From the NCBI GenBank assembly GCA_017889125.1, contig JAGHER010000211.1:1-44896 (forward strand): a stretch of DNA of 44,896 bases. Direction: 5' to 3'. Both the position numbers and the translations under genes were made by a program. Of the stretch, positions 37,491 to 44,896 are shown piece after piece. The notes beneath the pieces were generated by a model. The model made no database searches. It saw only the letters and a program-made list of their open reading frames with translations, and had not been told where the DNA came from. This DNA is from Lachnospiraceae bacterium (lineage in GTDB: Bacteria > Bacillota > Clostridia > Lachnospirales > Lachnospiraceae). How positions within the stretch are numbered: the stretch's first letter is position 1; each line of letters begins with the position of its first letter.

Positions 37491-38864
37491 TTATTTTTTT
37501 CCGTGCTGAAAAAGAGCAATGCGCACCTTAAGACCATGAGGAGTCATTTCCTCAAATATCAATCTCCCTCCATGGGCCTGCACAATCTGCCTCACAATTT
37601 TCAAGCCCAATCCATGCTCCGGCTTCCCCAATCCGCCCTTCGGCGCAACATCCTGCCTTCCGCCATTCAGCCTGGCTAAAAAGGCAGCATCTATTCCTTT
37701 TCCATCATCCCATACTTCAAAGATACATTGGCTATTCTCCGCCTTCACCTTTATCCCGATATGACAGCCCTCAGGATTGTGAACCACACTGTTGATCAGC
37801 AGGTTGTCAATCATCCGCCTAAGAAGTGCCGGGTCACCCTCCAGCCATACTGCCTTCCCAGGCGGCTCCTGGGAAAATTCAAACACATATCTTTCTGGCA
37901 GGCCCTGATTAAGAAGCTCGCTCACAGCCTTTCGCCCAAGTTCCGCACCATCCACCTGCTCCCGGCAGACTGGCTGGAGAGCATATTCCAGTTTAGTGGT
38001 CAGATTCAGGCTTTCCACCAGGCCCTTTAACCGCTCTCCCTGGCGGCGGATGACCACCGCCTGTTTTCGTGCATCCGGCGGCAGGGCGGAATTCTCTTCC
38101 AGCTCACTGGCATAGCCCAGCACCATAGACAGCGGTGTGCGGATATCGTGGGACACTCCCCGGATCCACTCCGCCCGGGTATTGTCCTTTTTGGCCAGGT
38201 ATTCTCCTGCCTGATTAAGCCCGTGGCTGATTTCCGCCAGCTCCCCCCGCTCCTTTAAGGGACGCGGCCTGCCTGCGGCCAGATCCTGAATTCCCTGAAG
38301 GATCGGCGACATAGCCTTTTCCACCCTTCGGGCATTTCGGAGGGTCAGAAAAATCAAAAGCCCGATGTTCGCCAGAAATATCAGGCATCCCCCCAGCAAA
38401 ACAAGGAAAAAATAATCCCTGTCCACAGAAAAATAATATTTTACCCAGGTTTCAGGTGGAAATCCCACCACGGCAAGGAATCCATCCTCCCGCGCCCAGA
38501 CTTTCACCGGATAATCTTCAAGATACCAGCGGCTGAAGGAGGCCACATCCGCCGCCGAGTACCAGCGCGGCAGCTCCTCCGGCAGCTCCTGTTCCCAGAC
38601 TACCTGCCCGCCTTCATCAAGAACCATTGCCCAGGCATCCGTTTCCTGCAGCATGGTCAAAGCCTCTTCATCTCCAATCCACGCATCCCCCTCCCGGACG
38701 ATATGCGCTGAAAATGCGCGAATGGAAAAAGCAGCATACCGATCATATCCATAACCAGCAGTAAAGACACCGAGAATCAGCAGCACATTGACCGTCAAAA
38801 ATAAGATCACACTTCCCGTCACAGAAACAATATAGCGGCGAAAAAAGCGCCGCACCGGCTTCAT
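37491..38864 (-). CDS. Sensor histidine kinase
   Basis: 457 aa; RGVSHDIRTPLSMVLGYASELEE H-box; GLGKPEHGLGLKIVRQIV G-box. Confidence 0.93.
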   Translation of the reverse strand: MKPVRRFFRRYIVSVTGSVILFLTVNVLLILGVFTAGYGYDRYAAFSIRAFSAHIVREGDAWIGDEEALTMLQETDAWAMVLDEGGQVVWEQELPEELPRWYSAADVASFSRWYLEDYPVKVWAREDGFLAVVGFPPETWVKYYFSVDRDYFFLVLLGGCLIFLANIGLLIFLTLRNARRVEKAMSPILQGIQDLAAGRPRPLKERGELAEISHGLNQAGEYLAKKDNTRAEWIRGVSHDIRTPLSMVLGYASELEENSALPPDARKQAVVIRRQGERLKGLVESLNLTTKLEYALQPVCREQVDGAELGRKAVSELLNQGLPERYVFEFSQEPPGKAVWLEGDPALLRRMIDNLLINSVVHNPEGCHIGIKVKAENSQCIFEVWDDGKGIDAAFLARLNGGRQDVAPKGGLGKPEHGLGLKIVRQIVQAHGGRLIFEEMTPHGLKVRIALFQHGKK

Positions 38865-39556
38865 CGCTCTGCCCCCTTTAAAATCAACCGATACCCCAGC
38901 CCCTTTGCCGTGATCAGCGAAATCGGCCGTGACGGGTTTTCCTCAATCTTTTCCCGCAGATGCCGGATATGAGTAGACAAGGTGCTCTCATATCCCTGCC
39001 AGAATTCCCCGCAGACAGTCTCACACAAAATGCCGGTGGTGACAATTCTCCCGGCATTTTCATAAAGCTTTTCAAAAAGCTGCAGTTCCCTGGCCGTCAG
39101 CGGGATCTGCTGTCCATTTTTCTGCACCTGGGCTTTTTCCAGATCCACCGTGGATGCCGCAAGCTCCACCCTTCCCCCTTTCCCCGGACAGGTTCGCTGA
39201 AGGATAGCCCTCACACGCAAAAGCAGCTCCCGGGGAAGAAATGGCTTTCCCAGGTAATCATCTGCACCAAGCTCCAGCCCGGCTATCCGATCCTCTCCTT
39301 CTCCCCGGGCAGTAAGCATCAGCACAGGAACACGGCTTTCTTTGCGTATCTCTTTAAGCACCGCAAAGCCATCCATTCCCGGCATCATCACATCCAGGAC
39401 AATCAGGTCCGGCGCCTGCTCCTTCCAGATTTGCAGCACCTCTTCGCCCGAGGCGGCCATCAGGATGCGCCCATATCCTCCTCGCCGGAATATCACGCAA
39501 AGCATCTCCAAAAGCTCCGGATCATCATCTGCCAGCAAAATCAATTCATTATACAA
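38861..39556 (-). CDS. OmpR-family response regulator
   Basis: LILLADDDPELLEMLCVIFRRGGY; LIVLDVMMPGMDGF; C-terminal wHTH LTARELQLFEKLYENAGRIVTTGILCETVCGEFWQGYESTLSTHIRHLREKI. Confidence 0.95.
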   Translation of the reverse strand: MYNELILLADDDPELLEMLCVIFRRGGYGRILMAASGEEVLQIWKEQAPDLIVLDVMMPGMDGFAVLKEIRKESRVPVLMLTARGEGEDRIAGLELGADDYLGKPFLPRELLLRVRAILQRTCPGKGGRVELAASTVDLEKAQVQKNGQQIPLTARELQLFEKLYENAGRIVTTGILCETVCGEFWQGYESTLSTHIRHLREKIEENPSRPISLITAKGLGYRLILKGAER

Positions 39557-39632
39557 GGCATTTTCCTCCTTAATCTCCGCTGCTCACCATTATACTGCGG
39601 AAAAAGGCGCCTGCCTATTCCCTCCGGCAAAT

Positions 39633-39677
39633 CTCAGCGTTAAATCAAGGTCAGCTCAGAGTTATCTCAAAGTACAG
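39633..39677. promoter_or_regulatory. Direct repeat, candidate response-regulator binding site upstream of the ABC operon
   Basis: CTCAGCGTTAAATCAAGGTCAG followed by CTCAGAGTTATCTCAAAGTACAG, 22-bp spacing. Confidence 0.5.
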
Positions 39678-39718
39678 GTGGTATCCTCCTGTCATCAACA
39701 AAAGGAGGTATCCCACTT

Positions 39719-40642
39719 ATGAGCAGCTATATCATCGAAACCCATGGTCTGACCCGCCGGTACGGCGATCAGGTCAGTGTCTCCAATCTGAATCTCCACG
39801 TACAGAAGGGCCGCATATACGGCCTTCTTGGCCGAAACGGCGCAGGAAAAACCACTACCATGCGAATGCTCCTGGGTCTGACCGCCCCCACATCCGGTAC
39901 GATTCAGCTCTTTGGCCATCCCTTCAAAGGCCCGCAGAAAGAAAGCCTCTCCCGCATCGGCAGTCTGATCGAATCGCCGGGCTTTTATCCCAATCTGACC
40001 GGCATCGAAAATCTGAACATCTTTGCCCGCCTGCGCGGACTCAAAGACTCCCGCTGGATTAAGCAGGCACTGGAACTGGTAAATCTTCCATACAGCGACA
40101 AAAAGCTTTATGCTCACTACTCTCTGGGCATGAAGCAGCGCCTGGCCATTGCCCTGGCTATCATGCATGACCCGGAGCTTCTGATTCTGGATGAACCCGT
40201 CAATGGCCTTGATCCCATCGGCATCGCCCAGGTTCGGACTTTCATCCGCACACTGTGCCATGAAAAAAGGAAGACCATTTTAATTTCCAGCCACATTCTT
40301 TCCGAAATTTCCCTGCTTGCAGACGATATCGGCATCATCGATCATGGTATTTTGCTGGAAGAAGAAAGTCTGGCAAATCTGGAAAAGAAAAATACCCGTT
40401 ACCTTCGCATTACCGTATCCAATGCCCCGGCCGCCGCCCTTCTCCTTGAGGATAAGCTGAATGCTCAGGCGCTGTCCATAATCGATGGCCACACATTGAC
40501 CACAGAGGATCCCCGGCTGGATACCGGCGAAGCGGTACGCCTTATGGTGGAGGCAGGACTGACAGTGCAGGATGTGCATCTCTATGAAGACACACTGGAG
40601 GATTATTTCAAAAAAATCACAGGAGGTGAGGGCATTGCTTAA
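39719..40642 (+). CDS. ABC transporter ATP-binding protein (BcrA/lantibiotic-immunity LanF type)
   Basis: GLLGRNGAGKTTTMRMLLGLTAPTSG; YSLGMKQRLAIALAI; LLILDEPVNGLDPIGI. Confidence 0.93.
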   Translation: MSSYIIETHGLTRRYGDQVSVSNLNLHVQKGRIYGLLGRNGAGKTTTMRMLLGLTAPTSGTIQLFGHPFKGPQKESLSRIGSLIESPGFYPNLTGIENLNIFARLRGLKDSRWIKQALELVNLPYSDKKLYAHYSLGMKQRLAIALAIMHDPELLILDEPVNGLDPIGIAQVRTFIRTLCHEKRKTILISSHILSEISLLADDIGIIDHGILLEEESLANLEKKNTRYLRITVSNAPAAALLLEDKLNAQALSIIDGHTLTTEDPRLDTGEAVRLMVEAGLTVQDVHLYEDTLEDYFKKITGGEGIA

Positions 40643-41432
40643 GCTTCTTTGCTGTGAACTGGCCAAGCTGCGGCGCAGGCCTCTCTTCTTTGCCGCAGCG
40701 GCATCCTCTGGGCTGATTCCCCTGGGCTGCGCACTGTTTCTGCCAGAATTTCATACATTTTCCAGCGGTGCAGAGGCAGTGGACAGCATGATGTCTGCTC
40801 TCTTTCAGATGAGCGCCTGCCTGCTCTTGATGCCAGCCCTTGTGGTGCTGGCCTCCAGCCTCTTTTTTACCGAACATGATCAGGACACACTGAAAAATAT
40901 TCTGACCATACCGGTATCAAAGCCAGCCCTTGCTATGGCAAAGCTTATTCTTCTGCTGCTGTTTGCCATTGCCTTCATGGCCGCCGGAGGTCTGATTAAT
41001 CTGGGAATCCTCCTGGCATCCGGATGGACGCCGGATGGCTTTGGACGGCTGTTTCTGGTTGGTCTTGGCCTGGGTATCCTGATATGGGCCGGAGCGCTGC
41101 CCTGCATCCTGCTGGCGGCAGCCCTCAGCCGCAGCTACATTATCTCGGTGATTACCGCCTTTTTCTATACCGCGGTCAACTATATCCTAAGCATGAATGA
41201 CCATTTCCTCACCCAGCCCTTCGGGCTGAATGCAGGAACGCTTTTCCCTGGCCCTATGGCTTTCCGCTGGTATTATCAATATCTGGATCTTACCAGTCCT
41301 CAGCTGACCGGGCTTCTGGAACGAATCGGCCCCTATTTTCTAAACACTGCCCAGACCTTCCTGGCCGCCGGAGCAGAGGCTGCTGTCTTTTTGCTCCTGA
41401 TTGCCCTGGTCTTTCAGAATCAAGATACCTAA
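40635..41432 (+). CDS. ABC-2 permease (lantibiotic-immunity LanE/LanG type)
   Basis: Membrane protein LLKLLCCELAKLRRRPLFFAAAASSGLIPLGCALFLPEF; probable TTG start with AGGAGG RBS at 40621. Confidence 0.85.
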   Translation: MLKLLCCELAKLRRRPLFFAAAASSGLIPLGCALFLPEFHTFSSGAEAVDSMMSALFQMSACLLLMPALVVLASSLFFTEHDQDTLKNILTIPVSKPALAMAKLILLLLFAIAFMAAGGLINLGILLASGWTPDGFGRLFLVGLGLGILIWAGALPCILLAAALSRSYIISVITAFFYTAVNYILSMNDHFLTQPFGLNAGTLFPGPMAFRWYYQYLDLTSPQLTGLLERIGPYFLNTAQTFLAAGAEAAVFLLLIALVFQNQDT

Positions 41433-41445
41433 GGAGTGAAGAATC

Positions 41446-42216
41446 ATGTGGAATATACTAAGATGCGAATGGCTGAAGCTGCACCGCTGCCAGATTCTGC
41501 TTGTGGGAATTACCGCCATGATCCTCTGCCCGGTAACCCAGTACGGCACCCAGCTGGTAATAAACCCGGAAATGCGGGATTCCAGCTATGACCTTGCCCA
41601 ACTCTTTGCCAATGTCATCTGGGGCAATACCCAGATCTTTCTGCCCATTTCTCTGGTCATGACCGGCGGATGGCTTATTGACCGGGAAAATACCAATGAC
41701 ACCATGAAAAATAACCTTGCCATCCCTGTGCCCTACCGCCGTCTTCTTACCGGCAAGCTGATCATGACTATCCTGCTGGCACTGATCTTTGGTCTGTGCA
41801 GCGGGATGATAACCCTGCTCACCGGAATAGCTGCCGGCCTTTCCTTTCCATCACCGCCAGTTGCAGCCCTTCTCTGGGCACAGACCACAGCAGCCGCGAT
41901 GACCACCTGCCTGGTGTGCATGCCCATGATCCTGTTTTTCGGCCAGCTGCGGGGCGCCTACCTAAGCGGTTCCCTGCTGGCCTTTTTTCTGGGCTACTGC
42001 ATCCTGTTTTTTAAGAGCGGCCCTCTGCTCTCCGCCTATCCCTTTTCAGCCGCACTGATCCTTGCAGGTTTTGATATGGAAGAATTTAACGGGGCAGCCC
42101 AGCCCCCCAGCATCCCTCTGGCCCTGGCCGGAATGACGGCAGTGCTGGCTTTAACCGCCCTTATTCTCCTTTTATCCTGCCCCGTGGAACGAAATCCCAG
42201 AAAACAAACTTTCTAG
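41446..42216 (+). CDS. ABC-2 permease (lantibiotic-immunity LanE/LanG type)
   Basis: MWNILRCEWLKLHRCQILLVGITAMILCPVTQYG; GGWLIDRENTNDTMKNNLAIPVPYRRLLTGKLI. Confidence 0.88.
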   Translation: MWNILRCEWLKLHRCQILLVGITAMILCPVTQYGTQLVINPEMRDSSYDLAQLFANVIWGNTQIFLPISLVMTGGWLIDRENTNDTMKNNLAIPVPYRRLLTGKLIMTILLALIFGLCSGMITLLTGIAAGLSFPSPPVAALLWAQTTAAAMTTCLVCMPMILFFGQLRGAYLSGSLLAFFLGYCILFFKSGPLLSAYPFSAALILAGFDMEEFNGAAQPPSIPLALAGMTAVLALTALILLLSCPVERNPRKQTF

Positions 42217-42278
42217 AAACATCCACCTGCTTTAAATCATTTTCTCCTTATTCCTAATTTCAGCATCAATCAAGCATT

Positions 42279-42337
42279 ATTACCATTATGGAAATAAAAT
42301 CCGACAATTATTGACCTTTTATTCCCATAATGGTAAT
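42279..42337. promoter_or_regulatory. 21-bp inverted repeat overlapping a sigma70-like promoter (candidate operator)
   Basis: ATTACCATTATGGAAATAAAA (42279-42299) / TTTTATTCCCATAATGGTAAT (42317-42337), one mismatch. TTGACC-N17-TAATAT runs 42311-42339. Confidence 0.75.
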
Positions 42338-42369
42338 ATTTTGTCAGGAAGATTTAAGGAGGCAGGTTC

Positions 42370-42930
42370 ATGAATGAGTTAAATCAAAAAATCACCAGCA
42401 CCATTGCAAATCCCGTCAGATGCCGTTTGCTGATCTAGATCATGAAGAATCAGAAAGCAACTGCAAAATCCCTTGCCGCCCAGTGTCCGGATATTCCCCA
42501 GACCACCATGTACCGCAGCCTGAAACGGATGACGGAGGACGGCATACTGAAAATCACCAGCCAGACCCCCATCCGCGGAACGGTAGAAAAAACCTACGCT
42601 CTGGCCTTTAACCCCTCCGACCTGCAGGCGATGGCAGGAGAAACAGAAGGGACACTCTATATGCAGATGTTCTTTCAGAATTTTCTTACCTTTGCGGAGC
42701 TTTTTCAGTCCGCCTGCAATCAGCCTGAATTTACCCTTACCAAAAAACAGTCCGATTTAAGCCTGTTTCAGGCTTATCTCACCGACAAGGAATTAAAAAA
42801 GACAGCAAAAGCAATCGCCAAAATCCTCAAACCGCTCCAGGAGAACAAGCCAACACGGGGACGGAAGCTCCGCACGCTGGGACTTATTATTGCACCGGAG
42901 AATACGGACGGAGAATCAGCGTTTCCCTAA
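42370..42930 (+). pseudogene. HTH (ArsR-like winged helix) transcriptional regulator split by an in-frame TAG
   Basis: MNELNQKITSTIANPVRCRLLI*IMKNQKATAKSLAAQCPDIPQTTMYRSLKRMTEDGILKITSQTPIRGTVEKTYAL...; TAG at 42436-42438, same frame resumes with ATG at 42442. Confidence 0.75.
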
Positions 42931-42953
42931 TCAAGATAAGTAATTATATTTTA

Positions 42954-42979
42954 GTCAATACTACTCCAGTAGTGTTGAC
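42954..42979. promoter_or_regulatory. BlaI/MecI-type operator overlapping the -35 region
   Basis: GTCAATACTACT-CC-AGTAGTGTTGAC (one mismatch); TTGACT-N17-TATTAT promoter; second ACTGCAGT palindrome at 43021-43028. Confidence 0.65.
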
Positions 42980-43051
42980 TTTTTCTTATTAAAAGTCTAT
43001 TATACAATTAGGTACAAACTACTGCAGTCTTATAGAAAAGGAGGGATGCAA

Positions 43052-43411
43052 ATGGAGATTAAACTTTTTGATTCCGAATTGAAGGTGATGAATGTACTCT
43101 GGCGGGAGGGCGATACTACGGCAAAGCGCATATCCGATGTGCTGAAAGCAGAAACCGGCTGGAACATGAACACCACATACACCCTGATAAAACGATGCAT
43201 CAAAAAAGGAGCGATTGAACGTTCTGAGCCAAACTTTATGTGCCATGCTTTGATTCCAAAAGAAGATGTTCAGGAAGCGGAAACAAACGAACTGATTAAT
43301 AAAATTTTTGACGGCTCTGCGGATAAGCTGTTCGCTGCCCTCTTAGGAAGGAAGAGGCTTACTGCTGAACAGATCGAACAGCTAAAGCAGATCGTCGGTG
43401 ATTTAGAATGA
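43052..43411 (+). CDS. blaI: BlaI/MecI/CopY family transcriptional repressor
   Basis: 120 aa; LFDSELKVMNVLWREGDTTAKRISDVLKAETGWNMNTTYTLIKRCIKKGAIER. Confidence 0.92.
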   Translation: MEIKLFDSELKVMNVLWREGDTTAKRISDVLKAETGWNMNTTYTLIKRCIKKGAIERSEPNFMCHALIPKEDVQEAETNELINKIFDGSADKLFAALLGRKRLTAEQIEQLKQIVGDLE

Positions 43412-43421
43412 GGTGGTGTGA

Positions 43422-44896
43422 ATGAGTTTACTGCAAATGAGCCTTTCCGGCGCCGCTCTGATTTTATCAATTATTCTTATTCGGGCGGCAGCAATCAACA
43501 GATTGCCAAAAAAGACCTTTTTCATTCTGTGGTGGATTTCCATTTTACGATTGCTTATCCCCATTTCCATTCCGTCCGTATTCAGTGTATACTCCTTAAT
43601 CAGACAAAATCATACAGCCCATACTCCCGCAGAAACCCCCGTAAGCAATTTTGCAGCCGTTATGCAAGGAGAATTCTTTGAATTAACCGGAGAACAATCA
43701 GCTATACCCGTACCAGTAATCCATGCTTCTGTATGGTTGATTATCTGGATTGCCGGAATGGTGTTTTGTGCAGCATTTTTTACGTTCTCCTATCTGCGCT
43801 GCCGTCTTGAATTTTCAATGTCACTGCCTGTCCAAAATGCTTTTGCGGAAAAATGGCTGAAAGAACATCAGCTGATGCGCCCCATATCCATAAGACAAAG
43901 CGACAGGATTTCGGCACCGCTGACCTACGGATTTTTCAAACCGGTCATCCTGATGCCCCGGACCACAGACTGGAAAAACACCCGGCAGCTGCAATATATA
44001 TTCCTGCATGAATATGTACATATCCGCCGTTTTGATCCAGGAGCAAAATTGATTTCCACCCTTGCACTCTGCGTCCACTGGTTTAATCCGCTGGTGTGGA
44101 TTATGTATATTCTTTTTAACCGGGATATCGAGCTTGCCTGCGATGAGCGCGTTGTGCAGCTGTCAGGAGAATCATCAAAAAAAGAATATGCATTAATGCT
44201 GATTAACATGGAGGCAAGGAAAAGCGGCTTCATGCCATTTTGCAATGAATTCAGCAAAAATGCAATTGAAGAACGAATTACGGCAATAATGAAAACCAAA
44301 CGGACAACGATGACTGCAATGATCACCACCTGTCTGGTTGTATTTGCTGCAATCAATATATTTGCCACCTCAGCACCTCCAATCCCTTCACCAGAATCCA
44401 AGGGAAATGCTATGACCATTATCCATGAACGTGTAGAACTCCTGCATTACGAAAATGGTTGGCCTTATCTTCATGACGTACTCACAAATCATACCGACAA
44501 AACCATAACTGAAACGGAATATTGTATGCTCGCATACGATGAAAATGGCACACCCTTAAAACTACACTGGAATATTTTTGATGCCAGCCAGAAAAAACGC
44601 TATGACTATCTAGTGCGGACTGACGGATTAAATATCAAGCCCAATCAAACGGAAAATTATCACGGCGGATGGTCATTGTATGATGGAGAAGTAATGGATC
44701 AATGGCCGGTTATCGGAGATGGCGAAGCCAATCCGGTTGTCTATTCATTATTTTGCCTAAAGCAAGTAGTTTTTGACGATGGCACCATATGGAACAATTC
44801 AAATTATCACAGCTGGTTTGAAGCATATGCAGGAAAGGAAATAAAAGCAGAAGATTTACAGAATTACTATCCGTATACGTATGAGATAAGCTTTCC
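43422..44896 (+). CDS. M56-family (BlaR1/MecR1-like) metallopeptidase receptor, partial, 3' end outside the window
   Basis: Not in the ORF track (runs off the window). MSLLQMSLSGAALILSIILIRAAAINRLPKKTFFILWWISILRLLIPISIPS...YIFLHEYVHIRRFDPGAKL (HExxH)...WFNPLVWIMYILFNRDIELACDERVV. Confidence 0.9.
   Translation, partial: MSLLQMSLSGAALILSIILIRAAAINRLPKKTFFILWWISILRLLIPISIPSVFSVYSLIRQNHTAHTPAETPVSNFAAVMQGEFFELTGEQSAIPVPVIHASVWLIIWIAGMVFCAAFFTFSYLRCRLEFSMSLPVQNAFAEKWLKEHQLMRPISIRQSDRISAPLTYGFFKPVILMPRTTDWKNTRQLQYIFLHEYVHIRRFDPGAKLISTLALCVHWFNPLVWIMYILFNRDIELACDERVVQLSGESSKKEYALMLINMEARKSGFMPFCNEFSKNAIEERITAIMKTKRTTMTAMITTCLVVFAAINIFATSAPPIPSPESKGNAMTIIHERVELLHYENGWPYLHDVLTNHTDKTITETEYCMLAYDENGTPLKLHWNIFDASQKKRYDYLVRTDGLNIKPNQTENYHGGWSLYDGEVMDQWPVIGDGEANPVVYSLFCLKQVVFDDGTIWNNSNYHSWFEAYAGKEIKAEDLQNYYPYTYEISF

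Noticed and set aside
42436-42438. Pyrrolysine or other recoded amber codon
   Set aside because: No pyl genes or methylamine-type context in the window; a simple nonsense mutation or downstream re-initiation is more economical.
43418-43681. 87-aa ORF at the start of the M56 gene
   Set aside because: Wrong frame: the true reading frame begins at ATG 43422 and stays open to the window end with HEYVH and M56 motifs.
1-44896. tRNA, rRNA or insertion sequences
   Set aside because: No recognisable tRNA cloverleaf, rRNA or transposase sequence was found by eye; a tRNAscan/Infernal run would be needed to exclude small RNAs.

Overview
This 44.9 kb window looks like a chromosomal segment of a moderately GC-rich Clostridia (Lachnospiraceae-like) genome; the taxon is inferred from gene content and style only. 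I support about 40 protein-coding genes. The minus-strand half carries a LarA/DUF2088-like protein (cut by the window edge), an Amt ammonium transporter fused to a P-II domain, and a hybrid kinase/HPt/HD-GYP phosphorelay operon. It also carries an oppABCDF-type peptide ABC operon, a MATE exporter and a zinc alcohol dehydrogenase. The rest holds MscL with a zinc ribbon, a NUDIX protein, a thioredoxin-reductase-like flavoprotein without its redox cysteines, LysR and MerR regulators, a Rossmann dehydrogenase, AIM24, PHP and HAD proteins. There are also two two-component/ABC export loci (one with an M1-peptidase-fused permease), a two-gene AAA ATPase + RloB (AbiL-like) defence cassette, two AraC regulators, a DMT exporter, and a BlaI/M56-peptidase pair. 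No rRNA, tRNA or CRISPR array was recognised. The strongest unusual signals are: (1) two tandem copies of a 111-bp hairpin-forming element inserted exactly in frame (37 codons each) in the N-terminus of the ABC permease/M1 peptidase gene; (2) an array of about 11 degenerate 20/21-bp imperfect dyads growing out of the 3' end of the MerR gene; (3) an unannotated 47-aa small protein gene divergent from an AraC regulator, with 21-bp-spaced direct repeats and its own terminator; (4) an HTH regulator gene split by an in-frame amber codon while retaining a 21-bp inverted-repeat operator over its promoter; and (5) the RloB/ATPase defence cassette. All family assignments are from motif reading by eye; no database search was run.
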